In this document: positions 1-7,285 of the stretch, piece by piece | How the letters are laid out: every line of letters begins with the position of its first letter | Position numbering within the stretch: the first letter of the stretch is position 1 | Virus record (IMG/VR): IMGVR_UViG_3300047552_000244 | Coordinates: 1-34,375 of that record | Length of the DNA: 34,375 nt | DNA from: a virus | Strand: one strand, 5' to 3' | Made by a program: the position numbers and the translations under genes | Notes under the pieces: model-generated | What the model saw: only the letters and a program-made list of their open reading frames with translations | What the model was told of the DNA's origin: nothing | Databases searched by the model: none

Positions 1-1273
1 ATTTAGACGTTGAGTGGTTATACAGACCCCAGTTCCCTGTCGTTGACTGAACGAAATAAGACCATTGACGGACATTATTCTGCATCGAGTAGCCAGAAGA
101 ACCGTCGTTATAGATGTGGATGTATCTATCAGCAACCGATGAAGGGGCTGAAGTCCCGATACCCACATTGAAGTTGGCATCAATAACAAACTTTGGAGCG
201 TTCTTTGCCGAGCCGATGTAGAAAGTATCCGACCCGAAATCGTCTGAGTCAGAACTCCCAACAAACCAGTTCTTTGATGTCCCAGAGTTCTTGAAGGCGA
301 TATACGACCATCTGTTTGCGGCGGCTTTTGTCAGTTCGATATACGGATTGGCTCCAGACCCATCGTTGAAGTCCATCAAGGTAACTGTTCCAGACTTTAG
401 GAGTATCCTATTCAGGTCTAAGGTCTGACCAGCCATTGATACTCCACCGCCAGAATTAATTCTCATCCTCTCCGTATTGCTGGTCGAGAAGATGATGTCG
501 TATGCGTTCTGGTGGTTAAAGATGCAGTGATGGCTTGAATCTAACCCTATCTTGACACCGCTCGCCGCTGTGCTTGTGGTTGTCGCATCCGTAATGTGGA
601 AATATGGATAAGGCGTGCTTGCAGAGGCATGGATCTGAAGAGAACCACCACCTGAGTCTCCAAGTGGAACGCCAATCATAAGTCCTGCGGCGGTCCACTT
701 CCCAATAAAGGTAGCGGATGGCGTGGCTTCAGCACCTACATAGTAATAGTGCGTGTTTGATGCTGTGTTGAAGAATATTCCAGCCCCTGCAGTCCCGACA
801 CCGCCAGCGTATGTTCCGTTTCGATAGAACCGATACACCATCCCGCCATTATCATTGCTATCGAAGTCAACGGTCGCAGTTGTCGTCGCCATGGAAAGCC
901 TTGAACAATCAGCACCAGGAGTCAGTCCAATCCCAACCTTTGCGTTTGTCGTGTCAAAGGTCATCACGGCTGTCGTTCCATCTGCCTTCAGAACCTTGAC
1001 CGCTGTTGTGGAGTCTGCGGATGGGTAGATGAGAGGAGTTATGATCCCTGCCGTTGATATCTTGTAGATGCCTAAAGTTACAGCACTGATCGCTCCAGTA
1101 TAAGGAACATAAGCGGCGGCTACACCAGATGGGGTCATGTAGTCCGTCCCTGCGGATGCCGTCTGTATCTTCCCAGAGGCATCGGATTTCAGCATCTCGG
1201 CAGAGAGGTTCTGACCGACAATCGAGTTGCCTGTGATCTGCCCGTTGATATAGAAGTCGTCAACTTGAGCCAT
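1..1273 (-). CDS. Tail fibre/spike protein, C-terminus beyond window
   Basis: The frame is open from an ATG at 1273 to the window edge (424 codons), so the C-terminus is missing. It starts MAQVDDFYINGQITGNSIVG and contains motifs typical of long phage fibres: VGIGLTPGAD, TERMRINSGGGVSMAG and FNVGIGTSAPS, separated by Ser/Thr/Gly-rich beta-prone sequence. The last visible part, QWSYFVQSTTGNWGLYNHS, resembles the fibre segment that often precedes an S74-type intramolecular chaperone; that chaperone would lie outside the window and is only inferred. The ATG overlaps the stop of the 71-residue gene upstream (TAATG), so translation is probably coupled. The likely role is receptor binding. The fibre class is fairly sure; trimer architecture and receptor are unknown. 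Confidence 0.72.
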   Translation of the reverse strand, partial: MAQVDDFYINGQITGNSIVGQNLSAEMLKSDASGKIQTASAGTDYMTPSGVAAAYVPYTGAISAVTLGIYKISTAGIITPLIYPSADSTTAVKVLKADGTTAVMTFDTTNAKVGIGLTPGADCSRLSMATTTATVDFDSNDNGGMVYRFYRNGTYAGGVGTAGAGIFFNTASNTHYYYVGAEATPSATFIGKWTAAGLMIGVPLGDSGGGSLQIHASASTPYPYFHITDATTTSTAASGVKIGLDSSHHCIFNHQNAYDIIFSTSNTERMRINSGGGVSMAGQTLDLNRILLKSGTVTLMDFNDGSGANPYIELTKAAANRWSYIAFKNSGTSKNWFVGSSDSDDFGSDTFYIGSAKNAPKFVIDANFNVGIGTSAPSSVADRYIHIYNDGSSGYSMQNNVRQWSYFVQSTTGNWGLYNHSTSK

Positions 1274-1488
1274 TATTTCTTGGAACGAATAGCCGCCGCT
1301 TCCGCTTCAAGCGTTTCGACCTTGTTGTTAAACCCCTTCTGCCCAAGAGCGATGAGAGCCTCTCTGACAGCCCGTGGCCCACATTCCTTGTCAATCTCAA
1401 GCAGGCGAATCTGATCGTCCGTGCAAGAGTGGTTGACATCCGAGTGGGCGATACCGCATCTGCAACAAATTCCTCTGAAGTTCTCCAT
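1273..1488 (-). CDS. Small Cys/His-rich protein, unknown function
   Basis: This 71-residue protein starts MENFRGICCRCGIAHSDVNH at an ATG 10 bases after AAGGAG. The N-terminal third has C-C-x-C, H and C residues spaced like a small zinc site (C8, C9, C11, H15, H20, C22). The C-terminal half is a charged helix (ETLEAEAAAIRSKK). Its stop overlaps the start of the fibre gene. I do not recognise the family. Its position among tail genes suggests a minor virion or assembly protein, but this is inference from context only. Confidence 0.55.
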   Translation of the reverse strand: MENFRGICCRCGIAHSDVNHSCTDDQIRLLEIDKECGPRAVREALIALGQKGFNNKVETLEAEAAAIRSKK

Positions 1489-1497
1489 GTTATCTCC

Positions 1498-2553
1498 TTA
1501 TCCGTTTGGTCTGAGTGCGTAAATTGATATCTGGCTTCCGTCTGTAAAGTTTCCGCTTGAGCAAGCGACAACAAGAGAGGTTATGTTCGTCGATGTCTCG
1601 TTGTATACCTGTCCAATCGTGGTAACTGCCTCGACCGTCGTGGTCGCTATCCCGTATGTAGATGTCAATATTGATGGCCTTACGAAACCTGTCTTTGCAA
1701 ACAGAATCATCTCGGCACAACTGTTCCCTGTGGAGATTGTAAGGAACTTTAGTGAGTTTGTAGCCCTTGAAGCGTCGACTGTCGTGTTTGATCCACGCAA
1801 TAACTGGTATCCAATATTGGAAGATGTGTCCGAATTGAACCTGAGGAACGCATACCCTGCGGCATTCTTGGTGTGGGTTATAATCCTATAAATAACATCC
1901 CTGTCCCCATCCAATCCTGAAAAGGTAACAGAGGACTGCGAACTTGTTATCGCAGACCCAACCCTAACCCAACTGCCCTGAATATACGGAGTGTTGATGA
2001 TACCAGTAGGAGTGCCGTTGGTGAAGTTGTTGGATTTGAGGACAATAAGGCGAGTTCCAACATCAAGATATGTTCCACCGCCATCTACAACTTGAATCGA
2101 AACGATATTATCTGCCGTGTTGTTCCATACTCCGCCAAGGCAAACAACCCCGTTTACCGTCGTTCCGTTGATTAGTCTTACATAGTTCACATTTACAAGA
2201 CGAACAGCACCGGACTTTGCATATACCCTTGATACGGAGAACCCTTGTAGCCCATTCGTTGATTCCCCAATCAATATCCCTGCATTTGAGGCGGCGTTAT
2301 AATCCGCAACGGTCGTATTTGACCCTGTAATTCCACGCACCCCATAATTATTTCCAGTATCCGCATTGAAGTTTAACTTTGGATACGATGTCCCGGATGC
2401 GTCGTGTAATAGAATAACGGTATACCACCCATCCTCATTCCCGTTAAGGATGTTTCCGGTTGAGATTGATGCGGCGGCAGAACCAGTAACCGTGTAGTCA
2501 AAGACCACGCTCTCCGTTCCATTGACCAAACCTTGTATGTTGCCAAAGTTCAT
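1498..2553 (-). CDS. Tail-associated protein with two copies of a beta-rich repeat domain
   Basis: This 351-residue protein starts at MNFGNIQGLVNG, not at the upstream in-frame start. The chosen ATG has AGAAGGAG just upstream and overlaps the previous stop (ATGA). The sequence is Ser/Thr/Asn/Gly-rich and has two related halves of about 165 residues. The first has FNADTGNNYG and GGVWNNTADNIVSIQVVDGG; the second has FNSDTSSNIG and IGQVYNETSTNITSLVVA, each followed by a hydrophobic strand such as SQISIYALR. The neighbouring 181-residue gene carries a third copy. The pattern fits a beta-sandwich domain used in phage tail fibres or decoration proteins. The fold and the receptor-binding role are inferred. 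Confidence 0.62.
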   Translation of the reverse strand: MNFGNIQGLVNGTESVVFDYTVTGSAAASISTGNILNGNEDGWYTVILLHDASGTSYPKLNFNADTGNNYGVRGITGSNTTVADYNAASNAGILIGESTNGLQGFSVSRVYAKSGAVRLVNVNYVRLINGTTVNGVVCLGGVWNNTADNIVSIQVVDGGGTYLDVGTRLIVLKSNNFTNGTPTGIINTPYIQGSWVRVGSAITSSQSSVTFSGLDGDRDVIYRIITHTKNAAGYAFLRFNSDTSSNIGYQLLRGSNTTVDASRATNSLKFLTISTGNSCAEMILFAKTGFVRPSILTSTYGIATTTVEAVTTIGQVYNETSTNITSLVVACSSGNFTDGSQISIYALRPNG

Positions 2554-3095
2554 GATTGACTCCTTCTGGCGTAAATAACAATCCGACTTCCTGCGGAGAA
2601 GGTTCCTGTTCCGGGTAGGATTGTGATAGCGGTTATCTGTGCTGTGTTGTTCCAAGAACCACCAACAATATAGAAAGAACCCATCGTCGTTCCAGACGTA
2701 TATCCGCAATCCATCGAGAACGCTGTCTTTATCAATCCAGTCGGGGCGATAATATGAATAAACCCTCCAGCCTTACCAGATGCGAGCCTTCCATATATCT
2801 TTGATGTCGCTCCACGAGCCGCAGAAATTGTCCCAGAATTATTCTCGATATCCTGAAATCCGTAGTTGTTGCCCGTATCAGCATTGAACCTTACTTGAAG
2901 ATTCGTTGCCTCTACTCCATACTGATAAATGATGTATTCTTTATCTGTATCACTTGCAACCGTAGCCGTGACGCTTGCTTCTCCTCCGGCTGAAGTGAAG
3001 TCGAAAATCTCTTGGAATCCGGGGAACTGAACCGCCGCAACAGGGGTCGTCACGCCACCCGTCGTCGTTGTGACTGGATTGAATTTACCTCTCAT
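2550..3095 (-). CDS. Tail-associated protein, single copy of the repeat domain
   Basis: This 181-residue protein starts MRGKFNPVTTTTGGV. After a short Thr/Val-rich lead it carries one domain with FNADTGNNYG, GGSWNNTAQITAITILPGTG and RIVIYARR, clearly related to both halves of the downstream protein. The ATG lies one base after the stop of the upstream gene and its own stop overlaps the next start (ATGA). It is probably a fibre-tip or accessory tail protein working with its paralogue. No enzyme motif is visible. Confidence 0.6.
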   Translation of the reverse strand: MRGKFNPVTTTTGGVTTPVAAVQFPGFQEIFDFTSAGGEASVTATVASDTDKEYIIYQYGVEATNLQVRFNADTGNNYGFQDIENNSGTISAARGATSKIYGRLASGKAGGFIHIIAPTGLIKTAFSMDCGYTSGTTMGSFYIVGGSWNNTAQITAITILPGTGTFSAGSRIVIYARRSQS

Positions 3096-3096
3096 A

Positions 3097-3459
3097 TCAT
3101 GCCTTCCAGTAAACGTAACCCCATGTCCCCGTGATCGTGCCGTAGGAGGTCAGGGTTATCGTGAATGAGTTTGCAAAGCCTGTCAGGGTATCCGGGATAA
3201 TCTCCACGTTGCTGTTGTTGAACACCTTGACCAAGACCATGTATGGTGCAGACAACGCAAGGTTATGCGTCACCGTCAACACGCCTGTCGATAGGTCAGC
3301 GTTGACAAATGTCCCCTTCCCAAGGATGGACGTTGCAACATTCAACTGCGTAATCTTCTTCGTCGTTGCCGATCCACCGGGGGCATCAACACAAACAAGA
3401 AGGTCGTCAGCCGTCAACGTCGTCGCTTCTGCTAATTCTGTGATTTTCTTAGTAGCCAA
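3097..3459 (-). CDS. Small tail-fibre-like protein, TTG start
   Basis: I place the start at a TTG at 3459, giving a 120-residue protein beginning MATKKITELAEATTLTADDL. That N-terminus is typical of phage tail-fibre proteins, and GGAGG sits six bases upstream. An earlier in-frame TTG would add six residues but has no good ribosome site. Residues from about 50 on (GKGTFVNADLSTGVLTVTHN to GTITGTWGYVYWKA) match the C-terminal domain of the 260-residue fibre protein at 4432-5214. It therefore looks like a stand-alone copy of that domain with a short adaptor. An HNH gene sits directly upstream and separates it from the other fibre genes. Confidence 0.6.
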   Translation of the reverse strand: MATKKITELAEATTLTADDLLVCVDAPGGSATTKKITQLNVATSILGKGTFVNADLSTGVLTVTHNLALSAPYMVLVKVFNNSNVEIIPDTLTGFANSFTITLTSYGTITGTWGYVYWKA

Positions 3460-3460
3460 T

Positions 3461-3892
3461 TCACACCTCCAAGCCAAGAGCCTTCTCTATAGACCATCCA
3501 TAAGAATAAAATCTCTGTGCGACTGTGCTTCTCTTAGCACCGACACGTCTTACCCAATTTGAAAACGTATCTGTTATATTATTTATTGTGAACATTCTGT
3601 TATAACTCGTATTGTTCATTTGCTGAATTCTGCTAACCCATCGACAATTATCTTTATCATAATCTCCGTCGTTATTTATCCTGTCGAGTTGTAGCCCGTC
3701 AGCGTATCCAGAAATCATGTCCTCATGAAAGTTCTTGAATTGCTCCCACCTATCACAATACCTAATTCCACGTCCACCATAAGATGAGAACTCGTTATAT
3801 TTCTTATTATTGCAACGAGTTTTCATGTTATACCAAGCCCTATAAAACCTCGTTCCGTAGAACTCCTTTGTTAGTGGCGTTTGTATAGCCAT
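3461..3892 (-). CDS. HNH-type homing endonuclease
   Basis: This 143-residue protein has the arrangement of free-standing phage HNH endonucleases: FYRAWYNMKTRCNNKKYNEF, YGGRGIRYCDRWEQFKNFHE, then LQLDRINNDGDYDKDNCRWV and a Q-x-x-N-x-T segment. The C-terminus (TDTFSNWVRRVGAKRSTVAQ to GWSIEKALGLEV) looks like a small helix-turn-helix DNA-recognition module of the type found in intron-encoded nucleases. It sits between two tail genes without disrupting either, as expected for a mobile endonuclease gene. Two relatives are in the window (15321-15758 and 33409-33960). Its cleavage site is unknown; intergenic homing is inferred. Confidence 0.8.
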   Translation of the reverse strand: MAIQTPLTKEFYGTRFYRAWYNMKTRCNNKKYNEFSSYGGRGIRYCDRWEQFKNFHEDMISGYADGLQLDRINNDGDYDKDNCRWVSRIQQMNNTSYNRMFTINNITDTFSNWVRRVGAKRSTVAQRFYSYGWSIEKALGLEV

Positions 3893-3894
3893 AA

Positions 3895-4158
3895 TTAACC
3901 CTCTTGTAAGATATATTCCCCTGCCTCGGTCAGCAGATAATCATCAGCCTCTGTCTTTACTCCCATAGTCGGCTCTGCTACAGCCAACGTCCCGATGTTC
4001 CACCAATAGCCTGAGTAGTAGACATAAAGATTATTGTTCGTTGAGTCAATATATGTCCATCCGTCAACTGGACTTGATGGTTCTGACGCGAGGACACCCT
4101 GGAACTTCGTGTCATTTTGCCTGTATTCTCCCAATATAGGATCATACTTATTAGACAT
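3895..4158 (-). CDS. Small tail protein
   Basis: This 87-residue protein starts MSNKYDPILGEYRQND, an N-terminus common among small phage tail-fibre-region proteins. It is followed by a W/Y-rich stretch (SPVDGWTYIDSTNNNLYVYY) suggesting a small carbohydrate-binding-like or structural beta domain. Its start overlaps the end of the 92-residue gene by eight bases, so the two are probably translated together. There are no catalytic motifs. A structural role in the tail tip is inferred from neighbours. Confidence 0.55.
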   Translation of the reverse strand: MSNKYDPILGEYRQNDTKFQGVLASEPSSPVDGWTYIDSTNNNLYVYYSGYWWNIGTLAVAEPTMGVKTEADDYLLTEAGEYILQEG

Positions 4159-4429
4159 AAGTCATTTCTATTGTTGTCGTTGTTCCAGACACTGTTATCG
4201 TCTTTACCCCGCGCTCAACATCAGATAGATAATATGTAATCAATGTCGTTGCCGGAGCCAATGACTCATCGACAACGATCTTATCATGACGCGGAATTAG
4301 CATCCCATACTTGTCTACCGTATACAGGTTGCCATCTACGTCTGCACCTATCTTTACAGGCTTTGATCCGTCCCAACCATACTGCTGTGACGGGAGCGTA
4401 TCTATCTGTGCGCCTTCTTTATTTGCCAT
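4151..4429 (-). CDS. Small tail-region protein, unknown
   Basis: This 92-residue protein starts MANKEGAQIDTLPSQQYGWD and lies two bases after the stop of the T7-like fibre gene. It contains PVKIGADVDGNLYTVDKYG and ends in a Thr-rich beta-prone segment. I do not recognise a family. Its tight packing between fibre genes makes a tail structural role likely. It could be a small adaptor or baseplate-like subunit. Confidence 0.5.
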   Translation of the reverse strand: MANKEGAQIDTLPSQQYGWDGSKPVKIGADVDGNLYTVDKYGMLIPRHDKIVVDESLAPATTLITYYLSDVERGVKTITVSGTTTTIEMTYV

Positions 4430-4431
4430 AA

Positions 4432-5214
4432 TTACGCCGCGTATGTATACCCATACGTTCCTGTAATTGTTCCGAATGATGTAAGATCGATCTCAAAACT
4501 ATTTGTCGCAAAAGTTATCTGGTCAGGGATAACCTTCTGCGCTGATCCGTTAATAACTTCAACCCAACAAGAATACGGAGCAGCAAGCCCTTTAGTATGC
4601 GTGACTGTCAACTTGCCGGTTGATAAGTCGCCGTCAACGAAAGTACCTCTGACAAAACTTGGAACGAGAGCAGCCGCAGCCTCAGCCGCTGCCTGTGCCG
4701 CTTCCGCATTCGTCTCTGCTAACTCCGCATTCGTCTCTGCAGTCTCTGCCGCTGTCTTAGCAGCAACCGCCCCTGCAACCGCTGTCTCAAGGCTATCGAT
4801 CAACTCATCTGGCGTAGTTGACGACCCTGCTGTAACCTTAACACACCGATCCAACTGCTCCTGCAACTGCTGATCCCTCATCGCCGCCCTGTCCAGAGCC
4901 TCTTCATGGGTCGTAGCAGGGAACTTATCCCCTTCAACATACGCGACTTCCTGGGTCAAAGGCAGTTCTCTTGTGATAATGAGTTTATACGCAGACGACA
5001 ACACGGCAACCAACGTCACCGCACCCGTCCCATCGCCGTCAAGAGCAACAGAATAATCCGTCGTCTCTGTCAACGTGACGGATGTCTCTGTGGCGATCGT
5101 GAACTTCTCAATCTTCAACTCCGATGTCTCAAACACCTTGAAGTCGAAGTCGAATGGGCCGGTCGTCCCCGATCCTGTATATATGACTTGATTATCCGTA
5201 GACGTGACTGACAT
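4432..5214 (-). CDS. Tail fibre protein with T7 gp17-like N-terminal domain
   Basis: Residues 1-135 of this 260-residue protein match the T7 tail-fibre N-terminal (virion attachment) domain: GPFDFDFKVFETSELKI, a TDYSVALDGDGTGAVTL strand pattern, LIITRELPLTQEVAYVEGD and the EEALDRAAMRDQQLQEQLDR helix. Residues about 135-185 are an Ala/Glu/Thr-rich coiled coil. The remainder is a small domain (RGTFVDGDLSTGKLTVTHTK to GTITGTYGYTYAA) shared with the gene at 3097-3459. The start has GAGGAGG upstream. At 260 residues it is much shorter than T7 gp17 (553), so it is probably an adaptor to which the separately encoded fibre proteins attach. Confidence 0.82.
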   Translation of the reverse strand: MSVTSTDNQVIYTGSGTTGPFDFDFKVFETSELKIEKFTIATETSVTLTETTDYSVALDGDGTGAVTLVAVLSSAYKLIITRELPLTQEVAYVEGDKFPATTHEEALDRAAMRDQQLQEQLDRCVKVTAGSSTTPDELIDSLETAVAGAVAAKTAAETAETNAELAETNAEAAQAAAEAAAALVPSFVRGTFVDGDLSTGKLTVTHTKGLAAPYSCWVEVINGSAQKVIPDQITFATNSFEIDLTSFGTITGTYGYTYAA

Positions 5215-5273
5215 GGCGTGTCCTCCTCATTGACATTATAATACTTGTATTGGTTTATGGTAGAGCATTTCTG

Positions 5274-7184
5274 TTATTTTATCTCTGGCAACCTCTTCTT
5301 CGATGGTTTATATCTGAACCCATATTTCTTGAATATGCTGCTCTTGATCTCCTCGCGCTTCTTTCTCAACATATCAGACTTGTCACTATCTGAAAGAGAA
5401 TTATACCGACCATCGTTCTTTGCCCTATCAAACCATTCTTTATAATCAGAATTGAAGTCTTTATTCGCCTTTGCGAACCTCTCATCACCGATCTTATCTC
5501 TGAACTGCAATATTTCCTTGCCTGTCTTTGTTAGCCAATCGACATCTGACGAATATGTATTTGTTCCAATACCAAGAGCGTCGGCCATCATAGCCAACAG
5601 TAATGGTGCTGAGTCGGGGTCGTCACGGAGTTCCATGAAATTCAACACAGGCAACGGAGTAAACAGGTTATTCATCTCGCCAAATAATGTCGGTTTCTTT
5701 CCTTGAAAGTCCTTGCCTTTTAAGATATCCCTTGCGATACCAGCCGCAGGAGATAACTTTCCTTCAAAGAAACTCAATAAGACATCGTATCCTGTCTTTG
5801 CTCCGAACCGATCCTCATTTAACTTTGTGACAATCTCCGTGGTAGCGTTCTTCGACGAGAATGTAAGCAACCTTGATGCCAAGACGACAATACTTGACAT
5901 CCCACCGCTTACGTCAAAACGGGTATTCCCAATCTTAATCTTTCCAAAGTCTGCGCTCCTGGGATCCTCTTCAATATCAGCACCAAGAGCCTTTGCGATA
6001 GCCAATATGATAGCGACTGCACCGACAACTTTGACAAGGTTCTTGACGGCCTCCTTACGCACAGCCGGAGAAATGTTCTTATCCATTGCGTGAGCCGTGA
6101 GAAGATCAATATTGCTCTTTAAGAATCGCGGTGAGAAGAAGATATTATTTAATGGCTTTGCCGCAGGTTCAAGCGCACCAATATCGCCACGCCCTGTCAG
6201 AGAGTTGACCAACTTGCCAAGTCCTTCAATATCACCACCAGATTTAGTAATCGTATCGGCCAACCTATCAAATACATCAGCGCGTGTGCGATACTGCCAA
6301 GCCGTAAAAGCGTCCTGTGATCCTTTGAACACTCTGCCCAACAGCGGAATCTTTTCAGGGAGGTTCGTCGGGTATGCTTCTTCCATAACACCGACAGCAA
6401 GACGTTCTTTCTTATACAATCCGTTGACAGCATTAGGACGAGACATAACGTCTGCCCTGACCTCGATCATCGCGTCCTTGCCTGTCATGCTATTCCAGAA
6501 ATCTCCAAAAGACCTTGCTGAGTTGACAGCCCAGATATCAGGCTGAGTAATAAGCGTCTTTAGACCCTGCCGACCAATAACGCTGTTATCAAATGAAGCC
6601 TTTAAAGACTTTGCAAATCCAGCGACATTCGTTACTGCCTGTCCCCAATTAGACGGCTTGATATACTCTGTCAGTTTCTTGCGTTCAGATTCGGTTTTAA
6701 GACCATTATAATAGTCATCAAAAGCAACCTTCGCCCGACCATACTCTAACCGATCGCCACCAGTCTTAATGGCTTCACGCTTCTCAAGAACATCCTTCGC
6801 CAATGCAGAGATATTCCCGGCCTCTTGCATGGTGACTGTCATGCCTAATTTATGAGCAACAAGGTCAGCCAAGAAAACATCATATTCCTTTGGATTTAAG
6901 AACTTGTCCATCTTCTCAACACGAGCCAATATGTCGCGTTTAACCTCTGGCTTTAACCCTGCAACCTCTTGCGCCCAGGATACAATGCCTTGCTGTTGAG
7001 CCTTTAGAAGCATCTTGGACTCAAAGAGAGCGTTCACACCTTCGGCATTGGTCTTGCCAAGTATCTTAGCAAACTCAGCACGGCGTTGTTCGGATGTCAT
7101 ATCAAGCAACTTCTCAGGCGTGATCTCGCCAGACTTGATCTTCTCCATGAACGCTTTTGTAAGGTGTTTAGGAATACAGAGCAT
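5274..7184 (-). CDS. Internal virion/DNA-ejection protein, C-terminal part of a polyvalent-type protein
   Basis: This 636-residue protein starts MLCIPKHLTKAFMEKIKSGE. Such a segment (CIPKH, then MTSEQRRAEFAKILGKTNAE and FESKMLLKAQQQG) is usually found in the middle of very large phage ejection/polyvalent proteins, not at their N-terminus. Residues about 345-430 hold the conserved end region: NNIFFSPRFLKSNIDLL, one hydrophobic helix (AVKNLVKVVGAVAIILAIAK) and EEDPRSADFGKIKIGNTRFD. The ATG overlaps the stop of the 33-residue membrane gene (TAATG). It probably acts with the 1010-residue protein upstream as the equivalent of T7 gp16, entering the cell envelope with the DNA. I see no lytic transglycosylase motif. 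Confidence 0.68.
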   Translation of the reverse strand: MLCIPKHLTKAFMEKIKSGEITPEKLLDMTSEQRRAEFAKILGKTNAEGVNALFESKMLLKAQQQGIVSWAQEVAGLKPEVKRDILARVEKMDKFLNPKEYDVFLADLVAHKLGMTVTMQEAGNISALAKDVLEKREAIKTGGDRLEYGRAKVAFDDYYNGLKTESERKKLTEYIKPSNWGQAVTNVAGFAKSLKASFDNSVIGRQGLKTLITQPDIWAVNSARSFGDFWNSMTGKDAMIEVRADVMSRPNAVNGLYKKERLAVGVMEEAYPTNLPEKIPLLGRVFKGSQDAFTAWQYRTRADVFDRLADTITKSGGDIEGLGKLVNSLTGRGDIGALEPAAKPLNNIFFSPRFLKSNIDLLTAHAMDKNISPAVRKEAVKNLVKVVGAVAIILAIAKALGADIEEDPRSADFGKIKIGNTRFDVSGGMSSIVVLASRLLTFSSKNATTEIVTKLNEDRFGAKTGYDVLLSFFEGKLSPAAGIARDILKGKDFQGKKPTLFGEMNNLFTPLPVLNFMELRDDPDSAPLLLAMMADALGIGTNTYSSDVDWLTKTGKEILQFRDKIGDERFAKANKDFNSDYKEWFDRAKNDGRYNSLSDSDKSDMLRKKREEIKSSIFKKYGFRYKPSKKRLPEIK

Positions 7185-7285
7185 TATTCACCCTTCTCGT
7201 ATTTATTATAAAGCCGACGCATCTCGCAGAAGAATACGATACACAGAAACGATAAAGCCAGAATGATAAAGTTTGCAGATTCCAT
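7184..7285 (-). CDS. 33-residue single-pass membrane protein
   Basis: This short frame starts at an ATG overlapping the stop of the 1010-residue gene (TAATG) and ends with a TAA overlapping the ATG of the 636-residue gene (TAATG). GGAG lies upstream. The protein begins MESANFIILALSFLCIVFFC (one hydrophobic helix of about 16 residues) and ends with a positively charged tail (EMRRLYNKYEKGE). The two coupled junctions and the helix-plus-charged-tail design support a real gene. Possible roles are an ejection-complex membrane subunit or a small lysis/holin-like protein. Function is unknown. Confidence 0.6.
   Translation of the reverse strand: MESANFIILALSFLCIVFFCEMRRLYNKYEKGE

Noticed and set aside
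5235-5263. TATAAT-like box upstream of the T7-like fibre gene
   Set aside because: No -35 is found at 16-18 bases, and the start site would fall inside the ribosome binding site.
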